From positions 44,429,642 to 44,493,641 of the forward strand of contig NC_133101.1 of NCBI RefSeq assembly GCF_022965805.1: a stretch of DNA of 64,000 nucleotides, in the 5' to 3' direction. The notes below the pieces were generated by a model. It ran no database searches and was not told the origin of the DNA. It was given only the letters and a program-made list of their open reading frames with translations. Made by a program: the position numbers and the translations under genes. Below are positions 22,019 through 32,665 of this stretch, one piece after another; the first letter of the stretch is position 1, and every line of letters begins with the position of its first letter. Origin of the DNA: Primulina eburnea (taxonomy: Eukaryota > Streptophyta > Magnoliopsida > Lamiales > Gesneriaceae).

Positions 22019-23841
22019 TGTGGGGACCCGGGCTCTAACTCTTTTCTTTGGGATTAAACGGATCATTAATATAAAAAGTGGGTCAAATTTTCGCTTTTCA
22101 ACATTTATTCTAATGTTGTATAAACAAGCATAAAGTCTTTATTTATTTTACAAACAGAAGGTGCAAACATGTCTTGTTCCATCTATTCTCAACAACTAGT
22201 AATTAAATACAATACATATCAAAAGTACAACTACTAGTTCTTCTGCTATGCCCGAGATCACCATGCTATGTCCATCTCTCATCCTCTGTGTGACCCAGAT
22301 CATGCCCCACCTGTTGTTATGCACACATACAAACATAACAACAGCCGGAAACTCCGGTGAGAACAAATCCCAGTATAAACATGTATGCATGCATATAATC
22401 AAACTAAAACATGAAACATGCTACTATGAATAACATCATATAAACATGCAATGCGAATCAAATCATGTCTGGACTCGACTCGACTATAACTCTAGGGATC
22501 CCGGTGTGAATAAGACGTCAATGGCTGTCACCTACCCTCCCACTCGGGGTGACTGTACGTCTTATTCCTAGACTTCGGTCTGAGCTGTATCAATGACTGC
22601 AATAGGAGTCAGGGCTGCTCCTAAGCTGAGATACACCGAACATCTAGATATGTGACAATGGCTGTCAACGACTCTCCTATCTTAAATGCAATGAATATCA
22701 ATCTGTAAACAAAGCATGCTCATATTCATATCTGAATATCACAATGATATTATATGCTTGAATACAATTCTATAATCAAAGCATAATCATGTTACAAGAT
22801 TTGAATATAACTCTATAAACAATTCATAAACATGTTACCATATATATACAATAATTCTAGTATGTGATTTTGTTGGGAAACTCAAATAATATCTTATTTG
22901 AGTTGTGGCTTCCCAAACAAACATGGCTTATACCTTTCGTTACACACTCTGTGTCGCAGTCGAAGTCTCGAAGACGAATCTGGCAAACCAAATCTGAAAT
23001 GGAAATGTTGATACACATTCTATCAATCCCTAATCTCAATCAACACATACCCACTTAAATACTTGGTTTCGGTATCTTTCAACGACATAATCTCCATATT
23101 AAATAATCTATATCAATTCTCCTAATTCATAATCGGTAACGGTATAAATCTAATACCATATCCCAGCTAATACAACCCTGAAATTCATAACAATTCTATA
23201 CAGTGTCCGTTCTTAAATCCGCTTACATTTATACGATGCATAACATGTCAGAAACAACATATATGAATCATATCTGATTCCTTCAACATCATAATTTCAA
23301 GACATGTCAAAACATAGTAAAACTTACGTCCACTCGTAGCCTGTAACGCTAGGAACACAGTACTGCAGTCAGATTCAAAATCTGACGGACGGATTTAAAT
23401 ATAAAGGCGTAAGGATTTCAGAAGCTTTCTCGTAACTTTCCTTTCTCGATTCTTATCAATTCTGAATGAATTGATACATGTATATATATCATGTTGCATG
23501 CAAAGCTACGTGTCACACATTTCTTCAATCCGGATTGGCGCTCGGGCGGTAAGAAAGTACCGCTCGAGCGCGGCACTTTCTGTCCCAGCATTTCCGTAAT
23601 GCTCCTTGGCCCTCGGGCGGTCACAATCTACCGCCCGGGCGCCACATCTTCTGCCCGAACATGCTACATTGGCGCTCGGGCGGTCATTTTCTACATCTCG
23701 GGCGCCAATGATTCTGCCCAAAACTTGTGTAATTTATATGCTTTGCCCAATCTGGTCTCGTAATGGTCCGTTTATAATTATCTCTATTCAAATTCACCAA
23801 TCTCATAGCAAATTACGATAATCAAATTCTCGGGCATTACA
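22019..23841 (-). repeat. 5' LTR of gypsy element 15296-23841
   Basis: A 1823-bp LTR. A TATA-like GATATATATA lies on the minus strand at about 23480-23490, and the GC-rich inverted-repeat array (23537-23706) is immediately upstream of it in the direction of transcription. It would drive the full-length RNA. Confidence 0.93.
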
Positions 23842-23846
23842 AGTTT

Positions 23847-24000
23847 TCTTATTTTTGAAATGTTATTGGTTTAATTGATTTAACTTAAGTATATTGTTGC
23901 TATCAGTTTGTTAATTATTATCGGTTACTTGTTACTCATCTAATATCAGTATGTTTATAATAAAAAAGGGGACAATTTCGGGCAACTACTGATATTTTAT
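23847..24000 (+). pseudogene. End of Sirevirus-like pol and polypurine-like tract
   Basis: The pol frame resumes after the gypsy insertion and meets TGA at 23857-23859. A polypurine-like AAAAAAGGGGACAA lies at 23964-23977. Similar tracts occur at about 25130 and 28211. Several polypurine copies are known in Sireviruses, so I cannot say which one was used. Confidence 0.55.
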
Positions 24001-24041
24001 TGAAAATAAAATTGACACCTTACAACTTGATTCAAATTACT

Positions 24042-24413
24042 TTATACATCATATTGCCACAACACCAACCAGTTATTCAAGTCATGACTCCTAATATTCT
24101 GAAAGTTTTCGGAATTAGCAACTATATCCAGCAACTCCCACTCCCTCGACAGCATCATGTGGCTCAGTACATCATCCTTGACTAGCTCAAATATGTGATC
24201 AACTCGAGCAAGCCTCTTGAACCATCTTGCAGGTGACCTCTGCCTAGCAGAAGCGGGAAATTCTCCAGTGTTGATTAATTATAGGTCATGAGCAGTAGTC
24301 TAAATGGACATAACCTCCGAAAAGATAAAGTCTTCATCACCTCGTTTTAATTCATCCAGACGTTGAGTCGTCCATGAAGAATGAGGAACATGTGTGTTGC
24401 TCTCACAATCCAT
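24042..24413 (-). pseudogene. Antisense small ORF 1 between pol and env-like ORF
   Basis: I do not recognise this gene. Read by hand on the minus strand from ATG 24413, it gives about 123 codons ending TAA at 24042. Two in-frame stops (codons 38 and 45) break it, so it is missing from ORF lists. The remaining text is protein-like: a polar N-terminus, F-P-A-S-A-R-Q-R-S-P, then an amphipathic Leu/Val/Asp-rich part with W-E-L-L and W-L-V-L-W. A TATA box on the same strand lies about 40 nt upstream. The motif G-E-F-P-A-S is echoed by G-Q-F-P-A-S in the next antisense ORF, so the two may be paralogues. Function unknown. Confidence 0.55.
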
Positions 24414-24449
24414 TGGAGTTTAAATGTCATTTTGAGTAGAAGTAATCTT

Positions 24450-24458
24450 TATTTATAG
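24450..24458 (-). promoter_or_regulatory. TATA box of antisense ORF 1
   Basis: CTATAAATA on the minus strand is preceded by CTTCCTCAAGTCTCT. This context is shared with the TATA region of antisense ORF 2 (CTTCCCCAAGACTC). The distance to the ATG is about 37-45 nt, so the leader would be very short. Confidence 0.5.
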
Positions 24459-24807
24459 AAGAGACTTGAGGAAGACGAAGAGTCATCAAGCCTTAAATTA
24501 TTCAGATTACGTTTTTCTCATCCTTTATTTTGTTTATTTTTATTTATTTGCATTAAGTAAAAAACAGTAGATAAACAGATATATGACAAAATGGAATATT
24601 TCATTCATAAAACCAGATGCATTACATTGTTTCTATCTATTACAATTGTTGTTATCAGCAGTTTGAAGTACTTTAGCTGTGCTAAGTACTTCAGCAGGAA
24701 TCTAAGATCTGCTGGAATCCCCTCGCTTTGCATGGTCATGGTTTGTAAAGGGGATGATTCCGCATCTTTGTCCTTCTAATTTAGATCAATCTAACTAATT
24801 GTTCATA

Positions 24808-24957
24808 TTACAGGTCAAGGAATTTCTTCCAAGTCTTAATATCTTGGAAAAGGATGTCTTCGGACATCATCTTATGAGAAGCTGGAAATTGTCCTTGCAA
24901 CTCTTCTGCTGAATCAGACTCTGGAGTAGACTCCGAGAGAATTTTTGCATCATCCAT
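24808..24957 (-). CDS. Antisense small ORF 2 (49 codons), unknown function
   Basis: Open from ATG 24957 to TAA 24808, with no internal stop. I do not recognise the product. The first half is acidic and Ser-rich (S-E-S-T-P-E-S-D-S-A-E-E-L). The second half carries G-Q-F-P-A-S-H-K-M-M and ends D-I-K-T-W-K-K-F-L-D-L. No signal peptide or membrane segment is visible. It has its own TATA box at 25011-25018 and about 28 nt of leader if initiation is 30 nt downstream. It lies inside the Sirevirus-like element, opposite to gag-pol. Antisense ORFs are known in some other plant retroelements (for example Grande), but I know of no match. It could be a captured host fragment. Confidence 0.45.
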   Translation of the reverse strand: MDDAKILSESTPESDSAEELQGQFPASHKMMSEDILFQDIKTWKKFLDL

Positions 24958-25010
24958 TTGTTATGATTTGTTATTCGTATACATAAATTAATTTGTGAGA
25001 TTGTGGGTAC

Positions 25011-25018
25011 TTATATAG
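25011..25018 (-). promoter_or_regulatory. TATA box of antisense ORF 2
   Basis: CTATATAAG on the minus strand, with GCTTCCCCAAGACT directly upstream, similar to the promoter of antisense ORF 1. A GATGACTCTT block lies further upstream, and GATGACTCTT also occurs upstream of ORF 1. Confidence 0.5.
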
Positions 25019-25593
25019 AGTCTTGGGGAAGCTAAAGAGACGTCCAACTGGTCACATCATGAACAAATATTAAGAGTCATCTATCATTCCCTCAGATCTC
25101 GTATCAATTGCATTTATTAGTTGCAATAATTGAGGGGGAATATTATTTTATTCTGTCTTTTCCTTTTTCGTGCTTTATTAGAAGCAGAAGAAGGTTTGTC
25201 TCTTCGACAAAACAATGTGTCTACTGACTTTTATCAAGATGCTGAAAATATTTCAGTACTTCGTAACTTCCAGTAGATATTATCATAAGACGACAAACTC
25301 TCTTCTGATATTTTTTTACTAACCGCTTTGGACAGCCCGCTTATTTTAGTATTTTTAAAATTTTTGCGTATCTGACACTCTTTACTCAAATTTTCAAATT
25401 CAACCGTAAACGTATTGACATGTGTCCTTATGTTTCACTGACGGCCAGTCGTACATCTTAGATTTTAACCATATTTTCTCAGTCATTTCACCTTTACGCT
25501 TTCAGATCTTTCGCATACTAGCTACTGTTTTCTCTACCATTCACACTCTACTGCAGAATCTACTCCAAATTATTTTTGTTTGCTGAAGAAGAA

Positions 25594-28340
25594 ATGGCTG
25601 GACCATACAAACTCAATGCCTATCAAGTTAACTTTGCATCATTCCTGACTACCAAGGACGATAATCTTGTAAGTATGTTTCAAGCCATCGAGAAATATGG
25701 TTTCCGAAGGTTTTTGGAAGCACCAGCTGTTATCTACATGACTGCTCTCTTAGAATTCTATGCCAAAGCAACAGTTGACGAAGGGAAAATCATCTATTCC
25801 AAGGAGGTGTTTCTATTTCCATTTATGCTGCCCTATTTGTATCGACCTTCTTTCTTCCATGCTCAGGTATCTCTGACTTTTTTGATATTTCTAATAAAGA
25901 GATGTCGGCTATCCTCGTCACTTTCTCAGCTTTTGGAGAGGAACTCTTTCCCACTTGCTTCAAAAAGCTTCTGAAGATGGAATACCAAGTGCTTGCTGAT
26001 ATTGTGGTAAAGGCACTATTTGTCAAAGATGATACTTTTGACATATTGACTAAGGAGAAGGTACAAGTGATGTTGGCCATCACTTCTGGATTTAAGGTGG
26101 ATTGATTGGATTCTTGTTTAGAATCTTGAAAGATATGGTTGTGAGGAAGAGTTCTGGTTTTGCTGTTCAGATCAGCAAAATGCTTAAGGATGCTGGTTTT
26201 CCTTTCACTACTGAACATGACGCTTCTTACGTAACAATGACCGATATTGACAATGTATTTGCCTTAAGGCCAAAGCCATCTGTGGCTGAATTTATTGCTT
26301 TGAAGAAGGAGGTGTGAGATGCTCAATCTAAGGCTCAAGGACCTCAGAAGAAGATCAATAGAAAATGAGTGGTTATCTCCACTGATTCTGATAAAATAGC
26401 ATCTGAGGAGTCTGCTGCTCCTACCCAAGCATCTATCCCTGCCACCCCTAGCAAGAAGAAGGCTCGCACGGTGCTATACATCAAGAAAACAACAGAAGTC
26501 ACCTCTTCTTTGCAAGAATCTGTTCTTGTCACTAAGCCAACAGCCATTTCTTTTGCCACCACCTCATCTACTGCATCGACGTTCAGACCGTTGTCTGGAG
26601 TCATCATTCTTGAATCAACTGCAGGGTCTTATGCTTTCAGACCCATATTGACTGTTCCTTTTTCAGGGAAATGGAAAGGAAAACTCATTACAGAACCTCA
26701 ATCTCTTGGTGTCAAATCATCTGTTCACACTGCTGTTGATCTTCATTTCGAGGAATTTGAAAAATCTGCCAGTGAAGAAATATCTTTCTTCGATGATTGG
26801 CATAAGGTTCGAGTTTTTCACCCAATCACATTCTTCAGAACACCGGGTGCATTTCGTAAAATGGTAAAGAATGAAGAGAAGGTATTTTGTCTTGGCAAAA
26901 CTGAAAATGTGATTGAAGCAATGAGATGACGAAGTTTCATTCTTGAGCAGCTGAAACGACATAAGCTGGAATCAGTTTTAAAGACTCTTCAGTCTAATTT
27001 TGATGCTATGATTCCCACTGCTGTTTAGGATCAGAATGTGATCCATATTCTGACTGACTAATTGAGAATGATGAGTGAGCAACTTCTTGCTCAAGAACAG
27101 ACATCTGAAGAACATGTACAGCACTTAGTAGGATTTGTTCCAGACTTTGCTCAGACTAAGCAGGTTGAGGAAAGGACTATAGCTCCACCAGAAGCTAAGG
27201 TCTCTAGTACTCCTGCATCACCGAAGCTGCCTACTCAATCATCCTCTCTTATTTCTGTTCGTGAATTGGTTTCCGTTGATGAAGTAATTGAATCCATTGT
27301 TGTTACTGTCTCTACCACCCCAGAACCTACTCAAGCTGATGATGTGGTTCATACATAAGCTCATCCAGTAGAACAACCGACGGAAGGATCAGATGCTGCT
27401 TCGATACTGCCAAATTTGGAAACATTTTCTGCAGAACATCAAGCAAAAATGTTAGCTCTGTTGAACATTCCATCTGAATCCATTCCAGTTGATGCGCAAA
27501 TGGTAACCACTAAAGCTAATCCACCAGAAGAAAGGGCAGCTCCTGACCAATCTACTGCCTTTGAAGGAAATTTTGCTGAACAGTCTCCTGCTGCTACTAC
27601 TGCTCCAACCGAAATTGTCTCTTCTACTGCCTTGATTGTCCCTTCTACAGATTCACTGGCTCACATTGCCCATATTGTTCATCTTGCTGAAATCTCATAA
27701 CGTCTACTCGCAAGAACTCTATCACTAGAAGAAGAGCACTTTGATCTTGAGTTCGAGATTGATACATTAAGGCGTAATATTGGAAGAGTATCAGAGATAG
27801 TGAAACGGTTGTCCTACAATCATGCTGGTGAAGTCAGTCCCACCAACTTCTTCCTTGAACGCATTTCGAAACAAGTCATTAACACGGAAGAATCATTGGC
27901 AAGACTTGAGGTTGAATCCAGCCTCTTCAGGAAAAATGTTTTGACCAGTCATGCTAACATCATACTCAGTCAATCTGATGTTATTCGAATTGTATCTGAT
28001 CATGACTCGTCTCTTCGCTCAATCTCAACTAAAGTTGAAGCTACTGATTCGAAACTTGAAACCATCGATGCTAAGATTGAGTCCCAATCTCAATTTCTTC
28101 AGGCCCTTAACCATCGCGTTTCGAATCAAGTCTCGTTTTTGAAGATGATGAATGATAGCATTATCAATATTACTGGATGAGTGGATGAATTACTCACTCG
28201 TATTGATGCCAAAAAAGGGAAGTAGTAGGTATGGCAGAAGGAAGGACAGAAGAAGGTAGATTTGGAGGACATCATCATCAAGCTGAATCATCTTACAGAA
28301 GCAGAGATCCTCAGGATGAGGATGATGCACTGTTCAAGGA
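25594..28340 (+). pseudogene. Sirevirus env-like ORF, broken
   Basis: ATG 25594 (M-A-G-P-Y-K-L-N-A-Y) opens an extra ORF downstream of pol. The N-terminal third (25594-26320) has a Phe/Leu-rich fold with L-L-K-M-E-Y and F-A-V-Q-I. The middle (26370-27700) is Pro/Thr/Ser-rich and low complexity with K-K-K-A-R-T-V. The C-terminal part (27740-28240) is a coiled coil with Leu/Ile heptads and ends in a Lys-rich K-K-G-K. A frame change near 25870 and stops at 26103, 26316, 26365, 26926, 27356 and elsewhere inactivate it. I do not see a clear signal peptide or membrane anchor, so 'env-like' is positional only. Confidence 0.7.
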
Positions 28341-28436
28341 TATCAGAACTGATGATTAATCTTTTTGATTAATACTCTTTTGAACTCTGTTTGACTGCTC
28401 ATTTAATTATCATTTACTTTCTTATAGAGATCTTGA

Positions 28437-29114
28437 TTCCAACGTCTATAAACAAAATAACTTCTTTGACTTCTGGTAGAATCAGCTTTATTACCGAAAA
28501 AGGTTCCTGCAAAAAGCTTCTGAACAATCAGTCTTGTTTCATAACAAAATTGGTAAGACGTATTAAATGACTTTGTTCAGCATTAATGATGCATTTAATA
28601 CTCGTACTAGATAAAGTAACAGTAACATTTATTATATGTTCGATAGGTTCTGATTTAGTAAAATTCAAGTTCTGCTTCTGTTCATCTAAGTTGATAAGTA
28701 CTCGAAGAGTACTGCTTTGTTAAGGCGATACGAGAAACTAAGAGTTTCATGAGGAAAAGGATAAGTCCTGATGAATTGGGTGTGTACAAGTGTTGTACTG
28801 TAAAATCCAAAGTCTTTTAGTGATACTTTCTGGAAACAGAAGAAGGAGAGACGTAGAAGATTTCATCTTCGAACTTCCCTAAACAACAATTGTTCTACTG
28901 CCTACTGTTTTATTGTGTTTCACCGTACTCCATCGGATGGTTTTCGCACTTATTATTGTGATCTGTTGGATTTACTCTCGAACAAGATAAGTTATAATCT
29001 CTAACAGGATTCTAGCACCCTTTCCAAAAACGACCAACAAAGGAACGATTTTATTCACCCCAACACATAATATTCATATCGATCCCAACACATAAAATTC
29101 TATATCGATCCCCA
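28437..29114 (+). repeat. 3' LTR copy of the Sirevirus-like element, rearranged
   Basis: Positions 28736-29114 match 7863-8217 directly. Positions 28437-28735 match 7226-7565 only as the reverse complement, and the stretch with the TATA box (7566-7862) is absent. The right end has a tandem duplication of an AACACATAAAATTC...CGATCCCC unit, which is single in the 5' LTR. Confidence 0.8.
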
Positions 29115-30855
29115 ACACATAAAATTCCATAAATATTTAAAATAATCATATTAGCATTTAAGACAGCATTCAAGACACTGTCATGACGTTTACTAATTTT
29201 CAGGTGTAAAATTACCGTTTAACCCCTAGACGTAATAATTATTGTTTTTGACGTTTTCTTAATTCCGTCGACTCTAGACCATCCCAAATAATTATTTAAT
29301 CTTACATTAATTTTCTCTTTTTTTTATTATCTTAAATCGAAAACTTTTAATTTAATATTTTAAATATAACCTATTAATGCGTTTTAATTCCGAATTAAAC
29401 CAAACTTTAATATAAAATTCTCATATTAAAAAATTAGACTTTTAATAATTATTTGAACTTAAATATAATTTTTCATAATTTTATTAAACTTAAATCTAGG
29501 CTTTTCAATTAATTCTTTAATTAACGTTTCGTGAGACGATTAAATCCCGAATAAATCCAAAACTCATTATTTTGATCCCAAATTTTAAACATAACATTTT
29601 TATTACCTAAAATACTCTTGTGAGCCATGAACCACACCTGTGGACCCATGGTTCAAATTTTAATTTTAAAAATCTCGTTTTTGACCCATTATCGAACCAC
29701 CCGAGCCATCTCCCAAAATACTCGAGCCATGGTCGAGCCACCTGAATCCAAACCCGAGCCAACCCAACTAGGCACCCTCCTGACAAACCATGACCCATAG
29801 AACCTAGCCCTAGCTCCCTCAAACCCTGCTGGAAACTGACCCAATTGCATGCATGTTTGCGTGTGAGGTGTTCTAGTTGCACTAGGACTCCTAGCTAACC
29901 TAGGACTCTCCCAACTGAGCAACCACCAAGCCCACCTGACCCTAACCATCCTTGGACCATGCCCAGATCCAGCCTAGACCATCCCAAGCCACTGAACCCA
30001 AGCAGCGAACTTCTGAACCAAGAACACAACAACATGCGCGCATGTGCCTTCCTCACGGTTTCAACTCTTGGTTCGAGCCACAGCACGCCCAGCCACTCCA
30101 GCCCCTGGCCCAACCCTTGTGTACCCTTTTAGGACCCTAAGGACCTAGCCTAGCCAAGCCCAAAGCCCCAGACCAAGCCCTCTCTTCCCTGCGCATGCTG
30201 CAAACATGTGCTACTTCTTGTTTACTCTCGAGTGGAGTCCTAGCTTGCTAGGACTCCTTCCCAGCCATGACCCTCGAGTCCTAGCATGGCTAGGAATCCT
30301 TCCCTGACCCAGGCCAAGCCCTAGCCGTGGCCCAAGCCAAGCCATGCATCACAGCCCCTTACAACCGAGCCCCATGATCAACAACCAACAGTTTCAGTTT
30401 CCAACATTAACGTTTCTTGTTTGCAGCGTTTGTGTGCGTGTTCTAGACCCTTAAACTTGTGTAAAACTTGCCCCTTAACATCCTAATTCATGGCAGCCCC
30501 TTTAGGTACATATAAAACATGTTTTTGATACAAAAATCAAGCTTTAAAAATCTCCTTTGATGCACAAACGAAAATATAACAAAGTGTCCGTTATTTTTCA
30601 TGCAAAACATTTTTAAAAAAATACTATGGTGTGATGGATGAGTAAAGCAAAGATTATGGCGTGCCTTTGCATTATTAACGTACGATTATACGTTGACGAT
30701 TGAAGAACGACGGCTCGAAGACGATTGCTTTACTTTTCCTTGAAAATTTTGATTTTTCCTCCTTGTTGATGCGTGTGTGTGTGTGTGTCATGTATTTGGA
30801 AAAAAATGAGTTTGAAGATTTGTTGGGGGGTGTGGGGCGTGTGAATGATAGGTTA
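29115..30855 (-). repeat. LTR-A, middle segment
   Basis: It continues LTR-A from 7195. It matches LTR-B (32085-32660 and 43970-44860) along its length. Shared blocks include GTGTAAAATTACCGTTT, TTCTTTAATTAACRTTTCGTG and a CCATGAACCACACC run. Short proline-rich frames here have no family signature and are LTR sequence, not genes. It ends at the LTR-B insertion. Confidence 0.8.
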
Positions 30856-32665
30856 TGAAACGACCTTTATTTTTTATTTTTTTTCTAATCATAAATCATA
30901 AATTCTAAAATATTAACTAAGTAAAATAAATTAACATTTCTAACAATCCTAATAAATTAACATATCATAAGTCATAATTATTTCACAACTAAAATCTCAA
31001 TTTCATAAAATAAATCCTAAATCATCAACTAAAAAAACATCCTAAATCGACCTTTAGAAGATTATTTATCAATAAAATAAAGCATAAAATATCTCTAAAA
31101 AAAATAATTAACATAATATTTTAATCTTTAATATATCTAGCTAGTGCAGAAACATAAAGGTCCTCAGGTGTGTACTGCTGCATTCGATCTACCCAATCGT
31201 CAACACCTCTCATAAACCATCAAATCTTGCATCATACTAGTGGGTCTAAAGACTCAACACGTTGTAAACATGGATAAAAAATAATACATATGAAATCACA
31301 TGCATTAAAATCATACTTTTATCAAAAATAATCTTTTAAACATAAATAAACCATTTAAAATCATTTAAGCATAATTAAATCGTAAATAGTAAAATCATTT
31401 TAAAATAACTTTAAGCATAAAAAAATCTTGTAAAAATCATTTAAAATAAGCTTTGAGCATTAATAAATCATTTTAAAAATAACATTAATTATCATCATGA
31501 ATCGTATATCATAAAATCATTTTAATCATAAGCTTTCAATCATATATCATTTTGGGTAAAGTTCAACCCTTGAAAGTGACTAGCTTTTATCATCGGTCGA
31601 CTGATCAGTCATCAGCTCTACATGGCTCATGGGGACGGGCACTAGGCACCGCCATGGAAATACGATCGTCGGGATTCCCTTGGGGGCCTTCTCCCATAGA
31701 CGGGCTCTCTTTGAAGTTTTTTCCCATAAATGGGCTCCCTCTAGGGCTTTCTCCTGTAAATGGACTCTCTCTAGAGCCTTTTTCCCCTCACGACATCCCC
31801 ATAAAAATGTAAGTTCACCGTTCCTTCTTAAAACGGATCCCCCACAAATCATATATCATATGTCATAGTTAATTACATCCCACAAAATAATTTTCCTTTT
31901 GTTAAAAAATATAAAATAGCATAACTTTCCAAAAATAGCATTTTAGACAATAAAAATCGCACCGCTTATTCATAAATCATAAATAAAATATCAACATCAA
32001 AATCATCATTTTAAATCATAAAATATCATTTAAAATGCGTTATGATCCTTCGGGACGTTGCCAAGAGTTTTCAAATTTCCTAAGTGTAAAATTACCGTTT
32101 TGCCCCTGGATGTAAAAATTCTTGAATTTATTGTTTTATCACATTTAATGACATGGGCTAACCTTAAATAATTATTTAAGATTTAATATAATTTTTCATA
32201 ATTTTATGAAACCTAAAACTTAGCTTTTTAATTAATTCTTTAATTAACATTTCGTGTGGCAATAAAATCCCGTATAAATCCAAAACTCACTATTTTGATC
32301 TCAAATTTTAAACATAAGATTTTTAATATTTATTATACTCTTGGGAGCCATGAACCACACCCGTGGACTCATGGTTCTAATTTTTGTCTAATTAAATTCG
32401 AAATTGAACATATGAGGACACATCGACCCATCTCCCATTTTACTGGAGCCACACCCGAGCCACCTCGAGCCAAACCCAAGCCAACCAATTAGGAACCCTA
32501 CTGAACAAACCTAGCCAAAATAACCATTCCCTAAGTCGCTCAAACCCTCCTGGAACCGAGCTACAAATTCTGCATGAGTGTGTGTGAGTCTCCTAGGATA
32601 TTTTGGACTCCTAACCCAACTAGGACACTTCCAGCCCTAACCACTTGACCACCCTTGACCCTTAC
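30856..32665 (-). repeat. LTR-B (solo LTR), left segment
   Basis: It begins TGAAACGACC at 30856. The left duplication GGTTA is at 30851-30855 and the right one at 45420-45424. Together with 43970-45419 it makes an LTR of about 3.26 kb with no internal region. It contains four units of a 30-nt minisatellite at 31670-31797. It is split by the 11.3-kb gypsy element. Confidence 0.88.

Larger units (their letters stand above)
15296..23841 (-). mobile_element. Chromodomain-type Ty3/gypsy element, 8546 bp, complete structure
   Basis: LTRs at 15296-17119 and 22019-23841 (1824 and 1823 bp, roughly 1-1.5% different by eye) begin TGTAATGCCC and end GGTCCCCACA on the minus strand. They are flanked by the duplication AGTTT (15291-15295 and 23842-23846). 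The primer site, gag-pol, hairpin and polypurine tract are in order. One nonsense codon between RT-RNase H and integrase is the only break I see in gag-pol. It sits in the RNase H C-terminus of the copia element, so it is younger than that host. Confidence 0.95.
7200..29114 (+). mobile_element. Sirevirus-like Ty1/copia retrotransposon, degenerate, with nested insertions
   Basis: The order is LTR, Met-tRNA primer site, gag, protease, integrase, RT, RNase H, two small antisense ORFs, env-like ORF, LTR. The 5' LTR end (7863-8217) and the 3' copy (28736-29114) are clearly homologous at roughly 90% by eye. Removing the solo LTR (8364-10439) and the gypsy element (15296-23846) leaves about 11.3 kb. 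An extra ORF with coiled coil after pol is the Sirevirus hallmark. Many stops and frameshifts make it inactive. The left LTR boundary and the target duplication could not be fixed. Confidence 0.82.

Noticed and set aside
24591..24779. 62-codon plus-strand ORF near the antisense genes
   Set aside because: It lies opposite the region downstream of antisense ORF 2, has no motif and no promoter-like sequence on its own strand.
24790..24815. Splice donor at the end of antisense ORF 2 (CT|GTAATATG)
   Set aside because: A GT donor can be drawn, but I found no convincing downstream acceptor leading into a coding frame, so the TAA at 24808 is taken as the end.
29607..30140. Proline- and tryptophan-rich short ORFs on both strands
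   Set aside because: They lie inside LTR-A. The composition comes from a local CCNAGCC-rich stretch, and the homologous part of LTR-B does not keep the frames.
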